From Lachnospiraceae bacterium (lineage in GTDB: Bacteria; Bacillota; Clostridia; Lachnospirales; Lachnospiraceae): a stretch of DNA of 39,678 bases. This document shows, piece after piece, positions 7,872 through 17,231 of this stretch (its first letter is position 1; each line of letters starts with the position of its first letter). Position numbers and translations under genes: made by a program. The notes under the pieces are model-generated. The model had not been told where the DNA came from and searched no databases. It saw only the letters and a program-made list of their open reading frames with translations. The stretch covers positions 1 to 39,678 of the forward strand of contig JAEENL010000163.1 in the NCBI GenBank assembly GCA_016283775.1. Direction: 5' to 3'.

Positions 7872-10349
7872 TCAATCTCCGTAACAAACTATATTTTCGA
7901 GCATATCGTTTCCCGTATCGGCGCCCACTGTGGACCTGTAAAGTCCAAATCTTGAAACGCTGTACTTGTAAGGCTTCCCTTCCACATCGTAGTCGTCTGC
8001 GACATAGAACCAGCACCACTGCTGCGAAACGTGCTTAAGATATGCTTCCGCGAGGATTTCAAGCCCCGTGGCTCCTCCGAAATTCTGAAGAGGTTGTCTC
8101 ACATCCAGGCTTATCTTGTTCTCTTCGTAAAGATGGAGGTAGGTCTTCGGAGGATCCCATACCCCGTATTTTTCCACCGATTCCGGGTGATAGTCGCTGT
8201 TTCCGGTGTTTGCCACCGTGTTCGCGACAGATTCCGCGAGGACTATATGCCCGCCGTGGCCGTACTCTCCCTTAAGATCCTGCGACACTACCACCATCGG
8301 CTTGAAACGCCTGATGGTCTCGGCAAGGAAGCCTTCCACTTCATCCGAAGGATATTTCCGCCTTGCCTCCTCTTCAGTAGTGCCCGAAGTGTCGGGAAAC
8401 GTGCCGTTCACAGGGTAATGCGTGATACCGCATGTCCACAGGCCGTCCAGTTTTTCATGCTCTCTGATCGGTGACGTGGAAAAAAACTGGCACATGTAAG
8501 CGACCTGTACTTTTTTTTTAAGTTCGCCGCCGTAATTCACAAGGACACCGCCGAGAAACAGTATCTCGTCATCGGCATGAGTGGAAAACACCAGTACATC
8601 GGCGTTTTCCCATGCAGGCTCCCAGCACTGCACGTCTTTTGGGAGGCGTCCCGCGGAAAAAGTGTTTATCCCGCACATCGACTCATCGGAGGAAAAATGC
8701 ATAACACACTCTTTTACTCCGTACGGGAGTGGGACAAATTCGTGCAAAAAACCGTTCGTCCCGCATTCCAGCGTTTTTCCGTCATACTCAAGAGTCCATG
8801 TTCCCGGTGTTTTGTACCATTTCACGTAAAGCCCGTAGATCTCCTCGGCGCTGTCCGCAGAGACCGTAAGCGTGTCTCCGCTTGAAAGATCCACTTTTGT
8901 CTTGTAGGAGCCGTCGGTGAGCTTTGAAACCGATGAACCATTTGAAAGCGCAAGCTTTGTCTTTAGCTCAAAAGCGTCCGCTTCCGAAAGATCGGGAGTG
9001 CCGTATTTTTTCCAAAGTTCTCCGAATATCCTGTTGCAGGTGCTGTCAAGGTACTGCAGTGTGTAGGTGCTGTCCTGCAGCACTATCTCGCTTGAAGCCG
9101 CAAGCTCTGCCGTATAGTCGGCGAGCGGATAGACAGTGACGCCGTTGAGCTCCGATGTTACATGGCTCACGACGGGTATCGCGGAAAAATCGCTTATATA
9201 GACATCTCCGTTTTCATCTCTCTTTAACGTGACATCCGCGAGCGCGCCGAACATCCTGTTTACGATGCCCTTGCCGTAGTCGCTGGTCCAGCTCACAAAA
9301 TTTCCGAGAGAATAGTAACAGAGCATCTGTCCGGGTTTAAGGGCTCCACCCGCATCGGTCCAAAGGTATTCATTGTTTCCCGAGAAGACCGATACCTCCT
9401 GGATCACATGGGGATGTGTGCCAAGCACAAGATCGGCGCCGTGTTTGTAAAACAGATCGGCGAAGCTCCTCTGCTGATCCGATACCGTGAACGTGTATTC
9501 GGTGCCCCAGTGCGGGCAGACAATGGTAAAATCCGCTATCTCCTCAGCCCTGTCAATTGCACGTGCCACCGCATCACGATCAAGCATGCTCACGCACCAG
9601 GGCATGTCGGACGGCGCGGAGATCCCGTTCGTTCCGTAGGTGAAGTTGAGGATCGCTATCTTTATGCCGTCATGCTCAACGACAAGAATATTTTCGGACT
9701 CTTCCTCGGTCTCGCAGATACCGACCACCGAAATTTCAGGGTGGTTCTCTTTCCAGTTACGGATGCAGTTTAACAGCCCTTTTTTCCCTTTGTCGAGCGC
9801 ATGGTTTGTCGCATGGCAGACAACGTCAAACCCTGCTTCCGAAAGTGCCGACGCAAGCGGATAAGGAGCGTTGAACGACGGATAGCCGCTCACTCCGAGC
9901 TCTTCGCCGCCTATGATTATCTCCTGGTTTACCAGAGCAAGGTCGGCGCTGCTTATTATCGAACGTGTATTGTCAAAGATCGCGGTGTAGTCATAAGTTC
10001 CGTCAGGCTGTCTGCACACAGCTTCGATGCTCGCGTGGACCAATATGTCCCCGGTCATCACGATAGACACTTCGGGCACCGGTGTGGGGGTCGGCGTCGG
10101 AGTATAAGTCGGTGTCGGCGTGAATGTCGGAGTGGCGGGCGGAGCTTCAGTCGCCTGTACAACAGGTGTTGCCGTCTTCCCCGCGGGGACAAGTGTCACC
10201 GCTACCGTCGGAGTCTTTCCCGCAGCGTCCTCGTTTACCGGGTCTACAAACAGGTTTTCCCCGTTGCAGCCCGAAGCGCAGAGAAACAGCGCCGAAAGCG
10301 CGGTTGCCGCTGCCGCTCTTATTATGCTTTTGTATTTCTTTAAAAACAT
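7872..10349 (-). CDS. Lipoprotein fusing a CapA-like domain to a PIG-L-type deacetylase
   Basis: This is 825 residues from the chosen ATG. The signal peptide ends in a lipobox (LCASGC, Cys at residue 28). A Thr/Pro linker follows, then a CapA-type metallophosphatase domain (about 93-410: GDILVH, ATNHALDKG, GTHPHVIQ, SLGNF). A beta-rich middle region comes next (about 465-570). The C-terminal PIG-L/LmbE deacetylase domain (about 583-800) has THADDE near 590-595 and GHGGH near 697-701, the zinc-binding motifs of that family. PIG-L enzymes remove acetyl groups from N-acetyl sugars. The gene starts right after truA. A TTG at 10358 has a better-spaced AAGGA site and may be the true start. Confidence 0.87.
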   Translation of the reverse strand: MFLKKYKSIIRAAAATALSALFLCASGCNGENLFVDPVNEDAAGKTPTVAVTLVPAGKTATPVVQATEAPPATPTFTPTPTYTPTPTPTPVPEVSIVMTGDILVHASIEAVCRQPDGTYDYTAIFDNTRSIISSADLALVNQEIIIGGEELGVSGYPSFNAPYPLASALSEAGFDVVCHATNHALDKGKKGLLNCIRNWKENHPEISVVGICETEEESENILVVEHDGIKIAILNFTYGTNGISAPSDMPWCVSMLDRDAVARAIDRAEEIADFTIVCPHWGTEYTFTVSDQQRSFADLFYKHGADLVLGTHPHVIQEVSVFSGNNEYLWTDAGGALKPGQMLCYYSLGNFVSWTSDYGKGIVNRMFGALADVTLKRDENGDVYISDFSAIPVVSHVTSELNGVTVYPLADYTAELAASSEIVLQDSTYTLQYLDSTCNRIFGELWKKYGTPDLSEADAFELKTKLALSNGSSVSKLTDGSYKTKVDLSSGDTLTVSADSAEEIYGLYVKWYKTPGTWTLEYDGKTLECGTNGFLHEFVPLPYGVKECVMHFSSDESMCGINTFSAGRLPKDVQCWEPAWENADVLVFSTHADDEILFLGGVLVNYGGELKKKVQVAYMCQFFSTSPIREHEKLDGLWTCGITHYPVNGTFPDTSGTTEEEARRKYPSDEVEGFLAETIRRFKPMVVVSQDLKGEYGHGGHIVLAESVANTVANTGNSDYHPESVEKYGVWDPPKTYLHLYEENKISLDVRQPLQNFGGATGLEILAEAYLKHVSQQWCWFYVADDYDVEGKPYKYSVSRFGLYRSTVGADTGNDMLENIVCYGD
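10074..10148. repeat. Thr/Pro-coding repeat tract in CapA/PIG-L gene
   Basis: A degenerate GTC/GGN-rich tract encodes a [15 protein letters not shown]-like linker. It is the third copy of this type of tract in neighbouring genes of one operon. Confidence 0.7.
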
Positions 10350-10359
10350 ATATGTCAAT

Positions 10360-11139
10360 TCATTCCTTGATATCGTCTTTATCATATTCCGCACGGTTTT
10401 TTGCGGGATAATCTATACGCACCAGTGTGAGCCCCATTGCCGGAGCTGTCGGACCCGCAAGCGATCTGTCGCAGGCGTCCAGCGCTTTTTTTACGTCTTC
10501 GGGACTTTTCGTGCCGTCCCCTACCTGGATAAGAGTGCCCGCAATGATGCGGACCATGTTGTACAGGAAGCCGTTTCCCGTGACCCTTATGGTGATGAGG
10601 TCGCCTTCTTTTATCACGTCAGCCGCGAGGATGGTCCTCACGTGATCCGGAACGGTCGTATGTATCGAGCAATATCCCGTGAAATCGTGTTCTCCCACGA
10701 GATAAGCCGCGCCGGCCCGCATTTTATCAATGTCCAGATCATGATAAACGAAATTCGTGTATTTTCTGTTAAATGGGCGGACATGATCCGCATTCCATAT
10801 CTTGTATTCGTATGTCTTTATGCATCTGCATTTGCGGGGGTGGAACCAGTTTGGCACTTCCTCGGAGTTCTGGACGACGATGTCCTCAGGCAGGTGCGTA
10901 TTTAATGCATAGCAGAACTTTTCCGCCGGTATCCTCGACTCTGTGTCAAAAATGCAGACATTGCCCTCAGCATGAACTCCCGCATCGGTGCGGCTTGCCC
11001 CCACCACGTGGATGTCTTCCCGGGTAAGTCCGGAAAGCGCTTTGTTAAGCTCTCCTTCTATTGTCGGTTGGCCGGGTTGAAACTGCCAGCCCGCGTATGC
11101 GGTCCCGTCATAAGAGACCACAAGCATGATCCTCTTCAT
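10360..11139 (-). CDS. truA: tRNA pseudouridine(38-40) synthase
   Basis: This 259-residue TruA isomerises uridines 38-40 in the tRNA anticodon arm. The conserved N-terminal SYDGTAYAGWQ (9-19) is present, and the catalytic aspartate is D52 within SRTDAGVHA (49-57). The GNGFLYNMVR block, typical of the family, lies near residues 193-202. It follows ecfT by 28 bases, as in many Firmicutes where ecfA1-ecfA2-ecfT-truA form a unit. The usual next gene, rplM, is displaced here by a block of surface-protein genes. Confidence 0.96.
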   Translation of the reverse strand: MKRIMLVVSYDGTAYAGWQFQPGQPTIEGELNKALSGLTREDIHVVGASRTDAGVHAEGNVCIFDTESRIPAEKFCYALNTHLPEDIVVQNSEEVPNWFHPRKCRCIKTYEYKIWNADHVRPFNRKYTNFVYHDLDIDKMRAGAAYLVGEHDFTGYCSIHTTVPDHVRTILAADVIKEGDLITIRVTGNGFLYNMVRIIAGTLIQVGDGTKSPEDVKKALDACDRSLAGPTAPAMGLTLVRIDYPAKNRAEYDKDDIKE

Positions 11140-11167
11140 CCGGCTCCCTCCTTAATTCCCGAAAAGA

Positions 11168-12001
11168 TCAGAGCATGGGCAAAACCTTTGTGAGCAAAGG
11201 CGCCAAAAGCTTGTCAGCGCATATCAGGACCGCAAGATAGACAAACTGCAGAAGATATGCGATCCTGTCGATCTGCTTGTATTTAAGCGGATTCATGCGC
11301 GTCCTGTTGACATCGCCCCGATAGCATCTTGCTTCCATCGCCATCGCAAGGTCGTTTGCCCTGCGGAACGCCGATACAAACAGCGGTACAAAGATGGGGA
11401 CAAGCGCTTTTACGCGGTCTTTGAACTTTCCTTCGTCAAAATCCGCGCCTCTCGCCGCCTGCGCCTTCATGATCTTGTCCGTTTCCTCAAGCAGTATGGG
11501 AATGAACCTCAGCGCGATCGACATCATCATTGCGAGCTCATGCACAGGGACCTTGATCTTTTTCAGGCCTCTTAAGCCCGTTTCAAGCCCGTCCGTGAGC
11601 TGGTTCGGCGTTGTCGTGAGTGTCATGAGCGAGGACCCTATGATCAGGAAAAAGAGCCTGAGTCCCATAAACACCGCAGTCCTTATGCCTTCACGCGTCA
11701 ATTTCAAAAACTTCCACTGCCATATCACCTCTCCGCTCGTCATAAAAAGGTTCAGCACAAGCGTGAAGATAAGGAGCATCCACACTGCTTTCAGGCCTTT
11801 CACCATAAATTTGAACGGAACGCGCGAGATCTTTATCAGCACGATGAGAGTGACTCCGGCGACCACATAGCCCAGAAAGGTGTTAAACACAAACATCGAG
11901 ACTATGTAGAGAAGCGTCCAGAAAAGCTTTACTCTTGGGTCCAGCCGGTGAAGCACCGAGCCGGACGGATAATATTGTCCGATTGTAATATCACGAAGCA
12001 T
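11168..12001 (-). CDS. ecfT: Energy-coupling factor transporter transmembrane protein EcfT
   Basis: This is the 277-residue scaffold of the ECF vitamin/metal-uptake transporter, linking the two ATPases to exchangeable S-components. The N-terminal HRLDPRVKL block (18-26), several hydrophobic segments, and the two cytoplasmic ARG-type coupling motifs (QAARGADF near 192-199 and MEARCYRG near 230-237) are visible. Its ATG overlaps the ecfA2 stop as TAATG. No S-component gene lies in the window, as expected for a shared, group II module. Confidence 0.95.
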   Translation of the reverse strand: MLRDITIGQYYPSGSVLHRLDPRVKLFWTLLYIVSMFVFNTFLGYVVAGVTLIVLIKISRVPFKFMVKGLKAVWMLLIFTLVLNLFMTSGEVIWQWKFLKLTREGIRTAVFMGLRLFFLIIGSSLMTLTTTPNQLTDGLETGLRGLKKIKVPVHELAMMMSIALRFIPILLEETDKIMKAQAARGADFDEGKFKDRVKALVPIFVPLFVSAFRRANDLAMAMEARCYRGDVNRTRMNPLKYKQIDRIAYLLQFVYLAVLICADKLLAPLLTKVLPML

Positions 12002-12846
12002 TAGTGTTTACAGTACCTTTCGATCATGTCGGCCGCTTCTTCGACAGTCGTTGCGACATCGGGCAGGCCCACTCCGCGCTCGCGGAGCATGGCCGTGAGA
12101 TATGTCACATCGGGCGCCGCAAGTCCTATTTCTTCAAGTTCTTTGTAGTTGCGGAACACCTCTTTGGGCGATCCGTCATATTTTACGCTCCCGTGCTCCA
12201 TGACGATGATGCGGTCGACAAACCGCGCCACATCTTCCATGGAATGGGATACAAGGATGACAGTTATATTGCGTTCTCTTTTTATGCGGAAGATTGCTTC
12301 AAGTATCTCGTCGCGTCCGGCGGGATCGAGTCCCGCTGTGGGCTCGTCAAGCACCAGCACCTCGGGCTTCATCGCAAGCACGCCCGCGATGGCCACTCTT
12401 CTCTTCTGTCCTCCGGAAAGGTCAAACGGAGAGGCATCGTAAAGCTCATCGCTGATGCCCACGGTCTTCAGCGCTTCAAATGTGCGAAGCTGAACCTCGA
12501 GATTTTCGAGTTTCATGTTTCTCGGGCCAAATTCCACATCCTTTACCACAGTGGTCTCAAAAAGCTGATGCTCCGGATATTGGAAAACAAGTCCCACCTT
12601 TGTCCTCAGCTCTTTTCTGGAAAAATCCTCGTCCCAGATGTCGCGTCCGTTGTAATAGATCACGCCGCCCGTAGGCTTTACCAGACCGTTCAGGTGCTGG
12701 ATCAGCGTGGATTTTCCCGAGCCTGTGTGTCCGATGATGCCGATGAACTGCCCGTCAGGTATCTCAAGCGACACCTCGTGCAGCGCCGGCATAGCCATTG
12801 CCGTGCCCGGAGAATATGTATAACTTACCTTATCCAAGTAAAGCAT
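12001..12846 (-). CDS. ecfA2: Energy-coupling factor transporter ATPase EcfA2
   Basis: This 281-residue ABC ATPase has Walker [10 protein letters not shown] (39-47), a Q-loop in [10 protein letters not shown] (88-97), the signature LSGGQKRR (143-150) and Walker [11 protein letters not shown] (163-172). It pairs with EcfA1 to power the ECF transporter. It overlaps ecfA1 by 17 bases and ecfT by one base, so the three subunits are translationally coupled. Confidence 0.94.
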   Translation of the reverse strand: MLYLDKVSYTYSPGTAMAMPALHEVSLEIPDGQFIGIIGHTGSGKSTLIQHLNGLVKPTGGVIYYNGRDIWDEDFSRKELRTKVGLVFQYPEHQLFETTVVKDVEFGPRNMKLENLEVQLRTFEALKTVGISDELYDASPFDLSGGQKRRVAIAGVLAMKPEVLVLDEPTAGLDPAGRDEILEAIFRIKRERNITVILVSHSMEDVARFVDRIIVMEHGSVKYDGSPKEVFRNYKELEEIGLAAPDVTYLTAMLRERGVGLPDVATTVEEAADMIERYCKH

Positions 12847-13669
12847 TTATGAATTCCTCTTTTGTGAGCACCCCGGGCGGAAACCTGAAACCGCGCTTGT
12901 TCAGCTCGTATGCAAGTTCCGTCACCTGAGGCACGTCAAGGTGATGACTTTTTACTTCGTCCACCTTTGAAAAAATCTCTCTGGGCGTCCCCTGCATGAC
13001 GATCTTTCCGTCGTCCATGACTATCACGCGGTCCGCGCCCGTTACCTCATCCATATAGTGTGTGATGAGAAGTATGGTGATGCCTTCTTTTTTGTTGAGT
13101 TCGTGAAGAGTCTTTATGACCTCCCTGCGGCCGCCCGGATCGAGCATGGCTGTGGGTTCGTCGAGCACTATGCACTTTGGCTTCATCGCAAGGATGCCCG
13201 CTATGGCCACGCGCTGCTTCTGCCCGCCTGAAAGCGCATTCGGAGATGATCCTCTGTGATCCTCCATCCCAACTTTTTCGAGGGCGTAAGCGACTCTCTG
13301 CTTTATCTCGGGAGAAGGAACTCCGAGATTCTCGGGGCCGAAGGCCACATCCTCTTCCACAAGTGACGCGACGATCTGGTTATCAGGATTTTGAAACACC
13401 ATTCCCGCCGACTGTCTCACATCCCAGATCTTTGATTCGTCCGAAACATCGAGCCCGTTCACGAAAAGTGTGCCTTCGGTGGGTTCGAGAATTGCATTGA
13501 TCTCTTTGGCAATGGTGGATTTTCCCGAGCCGTTGTGCCCAAGTATCGCCACAAAATCGCCTTTTTTGATCTCGAGATCTACTCCGTCGAGCGCACGGAT
13601 AATGCCCTCCACGTTTCCTTCCTCGTCACGTCTTATATATTCATATGCTAATTTATTTGCTTTTATCAT
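12830..13669 (-). CDS. ecfA1: Energy-coupling factor transporter ATPase EcfA1
   Basis: This 279-residue ABC ATPase has Walker [10 protein letters not shown] (44-52), Q-loop FQNPDNQIV (92-100), signature LSGGQKQR (146-153) and Walker [11 protein letters not shown] (166-175). It is the first gene of the ecfA1-ecfA2-ecfT-truA unit and has its own promoter. In many Firmicutes this gene directly follows rplQ; here rplQ is about 14 kb away on the same strand. Confidence 0.94.
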   Translation of the reverse strand: MIKANKLAYEYIRRDEEGNVEGIIRALDGVDLEIKKGDFVAILGHNGSGKSTIAKEINAILEPTEGTLFVNGLDVSDESKIWDVRQSAGMVFQNPDNQIVASLVEEDVAFGPENLGVPSPEIKQRVAYALEKVGMEDHRGSSPNALSGGQKQRVAIAGILAMKPKCIVLDEPTAMLDPGGRREVIKTLHELNKKEGITILLITHYMDEVTGADRVIVMDDGKIVMQGTPREIFSKVDEVKSHHLDVPQVTELAYELNKRGFRFPPGVLTKEEFINALLG

Positions 13670-13725
13670 TACCGGTTACCGTCAAAAAGACATAAAAACA
13701 AAGTGATCACGACACAATCTTTGAT

Positions 13726-13754
13726 ATTATAACATAAATCCCCCTTTTGTACAA
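13726..13754 (-). promoter_or_regulatory. Sigma-A promoter of ecfA1 operon
   Basis: On the minus strand TTGTAC (13749-13754) and a perfect TATAAT (13726-13731) are separated by 17 bases, about 60 bases upstream of the ecfA1 start. It is divergent from the ABC exporter promoter. Confidence 0.8.
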
Positions 13755-13789
13755 GCATTCGCTCTTTTCAGAACATGGCTTAACGGGTC

Positions 13790-13817
13790 TTGACAAATAA
13801 AATCTTTGTGATATCAT
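13790..13817 (+). promoter_or_regulatory. Sigma-A promoter of the ABC exporter operon
   Basis: A perfect TTGACA (13790-13795) and TATCAT (13812-13817) are separated by 16 bases, followed about 35 bases later by a GGAGG-type site before the start at 13873. The -10 region is overlapped by two copies of TGATATCA. Confidence 0.75.
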
Positions 13818-13827
13818 ATTGATATCA
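13809..13827. promoter_or_regulatory. Paired TGATATCA palindromes, candidate operator
   Basis: The self-palindromic 8-mer TGATATCA occurs twice (13809-13816 and 13820-13827), 3 bases apart, across the -10 box. Centre-to-centre distance is 11 bases, about one helical turn, which would suit a dimeric repressor. No regulator gene is fused to this operon. Confidence 0.5.
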
Positions 13828-13872
13828 GATTAGCGTGACCGATCATAAAAAACATTTTCGGAGGATCGACTT

Positions 13873-14592
13873 ATGGACGTATTAAAGATCAGTAATTACA
13901 CAAAGGTCTACGGCAAGGACAAAAAAGCCTGCGACAATGTAACACTCACCGTCGAAAGCGGTGACATCTTCGGATTCATAGGACACAACGGAGCCGGAAA
14001 GAGCACCACCATCCGCGCCGTGGTGGGAGTCATGGACTTTGACGAAGGCACCATCGAGATCGACGGGCACGATGTGCGAAAGGATCCCCTTTCCTGCAAA
14101 AAGGTGACCGCATACATACCCGACAACCCGGACATCTATGAAAACCTCACCGGCATACAGTATCTCAACTTCGTCGCGGATGCGTTCGGGATAAGCTCCG
14201 CGGACAGAGAACAAAGGATCATGGACTATGCAAACCGTTTTGAGATCGCGGATTCCCTTAAAAACCTCATCTCCTCATATTCACACGGAATGAAGCAGAA
14301 GGTCGCGATCATCGGAGCTCTTATCCACAACCCAAAGCTGCTGGTGATGGACGAACCCTTTGTGGGACTCGACCCTAAAGCTTCTTTCACATTAAAAGAG
14401 ATAATGCACGAGATGTGCACCGCAGGTTCCGCCGTTTTCTTTTCCACCCACGTGCTCGATGTCGCGGAAAAACTCTGCAACAAGATCGCCATAATCAAAA
14501 AGGGCCGTATCATAGCAAACGGCACCATGGAAGAGCTTATCGGTGACAAGTCGCTCGAAGAAGTATTTTTGGAGGCGGTAAAGGATGAATAA
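13873..14592 (+). CDS. ABC transporter ATP-binding protein (exporter type)
   Basis: This 239-residue ATPase resembles the BcrA/NatA/CcmA-like group. Walker A GHNGAGKST is at 37-45, the signature YSHGMKQK near 136-143 and Walker B LLVMDEPFVGLD near 156-167, followed by the H-loop STHV. A permease gene follows with an 8-base overlap, so the two form one exporter. The substrate cannot be read from the sequence; relatives export peptides, antibiotics or ions. Confidence 0.9.
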   Translation: MDVLKISNYTKVYGKDKKACDNVTLTVESGDIFGFIGHNGAGKSTTIRAVVGVMDFDEGTIEIDGHDVRKDPLSCKKVTAYIPDNPDIYENLTGIQYLNFVADAFGISSADREQRIMDYANRFEIADSLKNLISSYSHGMKQKVAIIGALIHNPKLLVMDEPFVGLDPKASFTLKEIMHEMCTAGSAVFFSTHVLDVAEKLCNKIAIIKKGRIIANGTMEELIGDKSLEEVFLEAVKDE

Positions 14593-16192
14593 TCAGATAT
14601 TGCTCCTAAAAACAATGCTTTTATCCACAAGCAACAGGAACATATTAAAATACTGTGACGACAAGAAAAAGCGTGGCCTTGCGACAGGAAACATCATAGG
14701 GCCTGTGATCCTGCATGTGCTGATAGCCGTATACGTCGGGGCGATGTGTTACGGAATGGCCTTTTTCGGAATGGCCGATACGGTTCCGGCGGTCCCCGCG
14801 GTGCTGATCACAGCCATTTCCTTCCTGTTCACTCTCCTTAAGGCACATGGGATGCTTTTCGGATACAAAGAGTATGACATGCTGATGTCGATGCCATTTA
14901 CGACCAAGGCTGTGGTCGCTGACAGGTTTTTGTTCATGTACCTGAAAAACCTCAGCTGGACCTGCGTTGTGTCGTTTGCTTCACTCATCGCATATGCCGT
15001 AGTAGCAAAGCCCGGCGTGCTCACATATGTTCTCTGGATATTGCTCACGTTCCTGCTTCCCGTTCTCCCGATGCTCCTCGCGGTAGCGATAAGCGCTCTG
15101 ATAGGCGGCATAGGATCGGGCTTCAGGCACAAAAACCTCGTGCTCACGATACTCACCTTTGTATTTGTGATCCCGCTCTTTTTCCTGCAGTATTTCATAA
15201 ATGACATCATTGAGAACGACAAGATAGAGTCCATGATGGACCAGTCCGCCTCAGTCTTTTCGGCTGTTGACAGATTTGTCCCCACCATCGGCTGGTTCTC
15301 AAAGGCCGTAAACGACCACTCTCTGCTCTCCGTGATCCTCCTCATCGTGACCGCAGTGGCTGCCTATGAGATCGTATTTATCATCTTTTCAAAGTTTTAC
15401 AAGAGCATAAACTCCAGAATGAGCTCTCATTCCATGTCGCACGAAAAGGTAAAAAATACGGATCTTAAGGCCCGGAGTGTGGTCAAAAGCATCGCATTCA
15501 AAGAGTTTAAGCTTTTCACGGGATGCGTCGCATATATCACGAATGTCGGGATGGGCGTGGTAATGGCAGTGATCTTTGGCATCGTCATCCTGTTTGTCGA
15601 TCCGTCGTTTCTTGTTTCGATGGTCGCAGGCACCCCTGTCGATGTAAGCATGGTTCCCATCGTGCTCATCATCCCCGTGTTCATCTATTTCTTTACCGGA
15701 ATGGTACCCTCGACGGCCTGCTCGATGTCTCTCGAAGGAAAGAATTTCTGGATAATAAAATCGCTCCCGCTGGACATGATGGATGTTTTCAAAGGAAAGA
15801 TGCTGTTTAACATTCTGCTTTTCCTTCCCGCCGCGCTGTTTTGCACGATCACTTCGTGCATCTCGCTCAAAGCATCCCCGATGGAGTTTCTTGTGGCAGT
15901 TCTCTATACCTGCTCGACATGCCTGTTCTCAACGGTATTCGGAATGTACTGCGGCGCAAAGCATATGCGCCTCGACTGGGAGACCGAGATACAGGTCATC
16001 AAACAGGGAAGGGCGGTCAGCTCGTACCTTCTCCCCAACATGCTCGGTACAATGATACTAGGCGGCGGACTTGTGGCAGTGGGCCTGATATTTAATATCC
16101 TCCCGCTCGTGATGACCGCATTTTCCGCGATATACCTGCTACTCACCATACCCGCATACATTGGCGTAAAGAAACTTGCCCGGACATTATAA
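14585..16192 (+). CDS. ABC transporter permease
   Basis: This 535-residue integral membrane protein has about twelve hydrophobic segments spread along its length and few charged loops. It starts inside the ATPase gene (8-base overlap). Position and topology identify it as the membrane partner of the ATPase; I see no family motif that gives the substrate. An alternative is a heterodimeric-type half transporter needing a second permease, but none is adjacent. Confidence 0.82.
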   Translation: MNNQILLLKTMLLSTSNRNILKYCDDKKKRGLATGNIIGPVILHVLIAVYVGAMCYGMAFFGMADTVPAVPAVLITAISFLFTLLKAHGMLFGYKEYDMLMSMPFTTKAVVADRFLFMYLKNLSWTCVVSFASLIAYAVVAKPGVLTYVLWILLTFLLPVLPMLLAVAISALIGGIGSGFRHKNLVLTILTFVFVIPLFFLQYFINDIIENDKIESMMDQSASVFSAVDRFVPTIGWFSKAVNDHSLLSVILLIVTAVAAYEIVFIIFSKFYKSINSRMSSHSMSHEKVKNTDLKARSVVKSIAFKEFKLFTGCVAYITNVGMGVVMAVIFGIVILFVDPSFLVSMVAGTPVDVSMVPIVLIIPVFIYFFTGMVPSTACSMSLEGKNFWIIKSLPLDMMDVFKGKMLFNILLFLPAALFCTITSCISLKASPMEFLVAVLYTCSTCLFSTVFGMYCGAKHMRLDWETEIQVIKQGRAVSSYLLPNMLGTMILGGGLVAVGLIFNILPLVMTAFSAIYLLLTIPAYIGVKKLARTL

Positions 16193-16223
16193 AATAAACT
16201 CTGCTCAAAAGGAGGCACTTATC

Positions 16224-17231
16224 ATGACAGAAAAGATCTACACCACAAAAAAGAACGGAATGGCCGTTTTGCTTCTCACGATCCTGCTGCTTGTCGGTGG
16301 CATCGCTCTCCTCGTGTTCGCCGTAAACAACAGCCCCTTGCTTTTTATCCCCGCAGGCGTTATATTGTGTCTCGGCTGGGTCCCTCTTTGCGGGCTCAAG
16401 ATCCTGAAGCCCCAGGAAGCGCTTGTTCTCACGCTTTTTGGTGAATACAAGGGAACACTCAAGGAGGAAGGCTTTTACTATGTAAATCCCTTCTGTACGG
16501 CATTAAACCCCGCTGCCGCAACAAGACTCGCTCAAAGCGGAGAAACGGCTCCCGCGGGACATATCGCTGGGATCCAGGTCACTGCGTCAGGCGCTTCGAT
16601 CTCTCCCGAGATGTACACAAAGCGCATTTCCTTAAAGGCAATGACCTTAAACAACGGCAGGCAGAAGATCAATGACTGCCTCGGAAATCCCGTGGAAATC
16701 GGCATCGCGGTCATCTGGCGCGTTACCGACACGGCAAAGGCAGTGTTCAATGTTGATAACTACAAGGAATACCTCTCCCTCCAGTGTGACTCGGCGCTTA
16801 GGAACATTGTGCGCATTTACCCCTACGACGTTGCGACAAACGTTGACACGACAGGCGACGGACAGGCTGACGAAGGAAGCCTCAGAGGTTCCGCCGAAGT
16901 CGTTGCGGAGCGCATAAAGAACGAGATCCAGAGCAAAGTCGATGAGGCAGGCCTTGAGATCATGGACGCAAGGATCACCTACCTCGCATACGCTCCCGAG
17001 ATCGCATCCGTGATGCTCCAGAGACAGCAGGCATCCGCCATCATCGACGCAAGAAAGATGATCGTGGACGGCGCTGTGGGCATGGTGGAGATGGCACTTG
17101 AGAGACTGAACGAAAAGCAGACCGTGCAGCTTGACGAAGAAAGAAAAGCAGCCATGGTTTCCAACCTTCTCGTGGTATTGTGCGGCAACCACGACGCTCA
17201 GCCTGTAGTCAACTCAGGAAGCCTTTACTGA
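16224..17231 (+). CDS. SPFH (stomatin/prohibitin/flotillin) domain membrane protein
   Basis: This is 335 residues from the ATG preceded by a perfect AAAGGAGG site. Two hydrophobic segments (about 12-33 and 38-56) are followed by an SPFH domain starting at LKPQEALVLTLFGEYKGT (61-78). A helical, Ala/Glu-rich region follows (about 235-310, e.g. AERIKNEIQSKVDEAGLEI) that probably drives oligomerisation. SPFH proteins form membrane scaffolds. The stop overlaps the start of a small ribbon-helix-helix gene as TGATG. This pairing recurs in clostridia as far as I recall, and suggests joint function or coupling. Confidence 0.88.
   Translation: MTEKIYTTKKNGMAVLLLTILLLVGGIALLVFAVNNSPLLFIPAGVILCLGWVPLCGLKILKPQEALVLTLFGEYKGTLKEEGFYYVNPFCTALNPAAATRLAQSGETAPAGHIAGIQVTASGASISPEMYTKRISLKAMTLNNGRQKINDCLGNPVEIGIAVIWRVTDTAKAVFNVDNYKEYLSLQCDSALRNIVRIYPYDVATNVDTTGDGQADEGSLRGSAEVVAERIKNEIQSKVDEAGLEIMDARITYLAYAPEIASVMLQRQQASAIIDARKMIVDGAVGMVEMALERLNEKQTVQLDEERKAAMVSNLLVVLCGNHDAQPVVNSGSLY

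Noticed and set aside
12004-12852. 282-codon plus-strand open frame opposite ecfA2
   Set aside because: It is a shadow of an ABC ATPase gene with all motifs intact on the minus strand.
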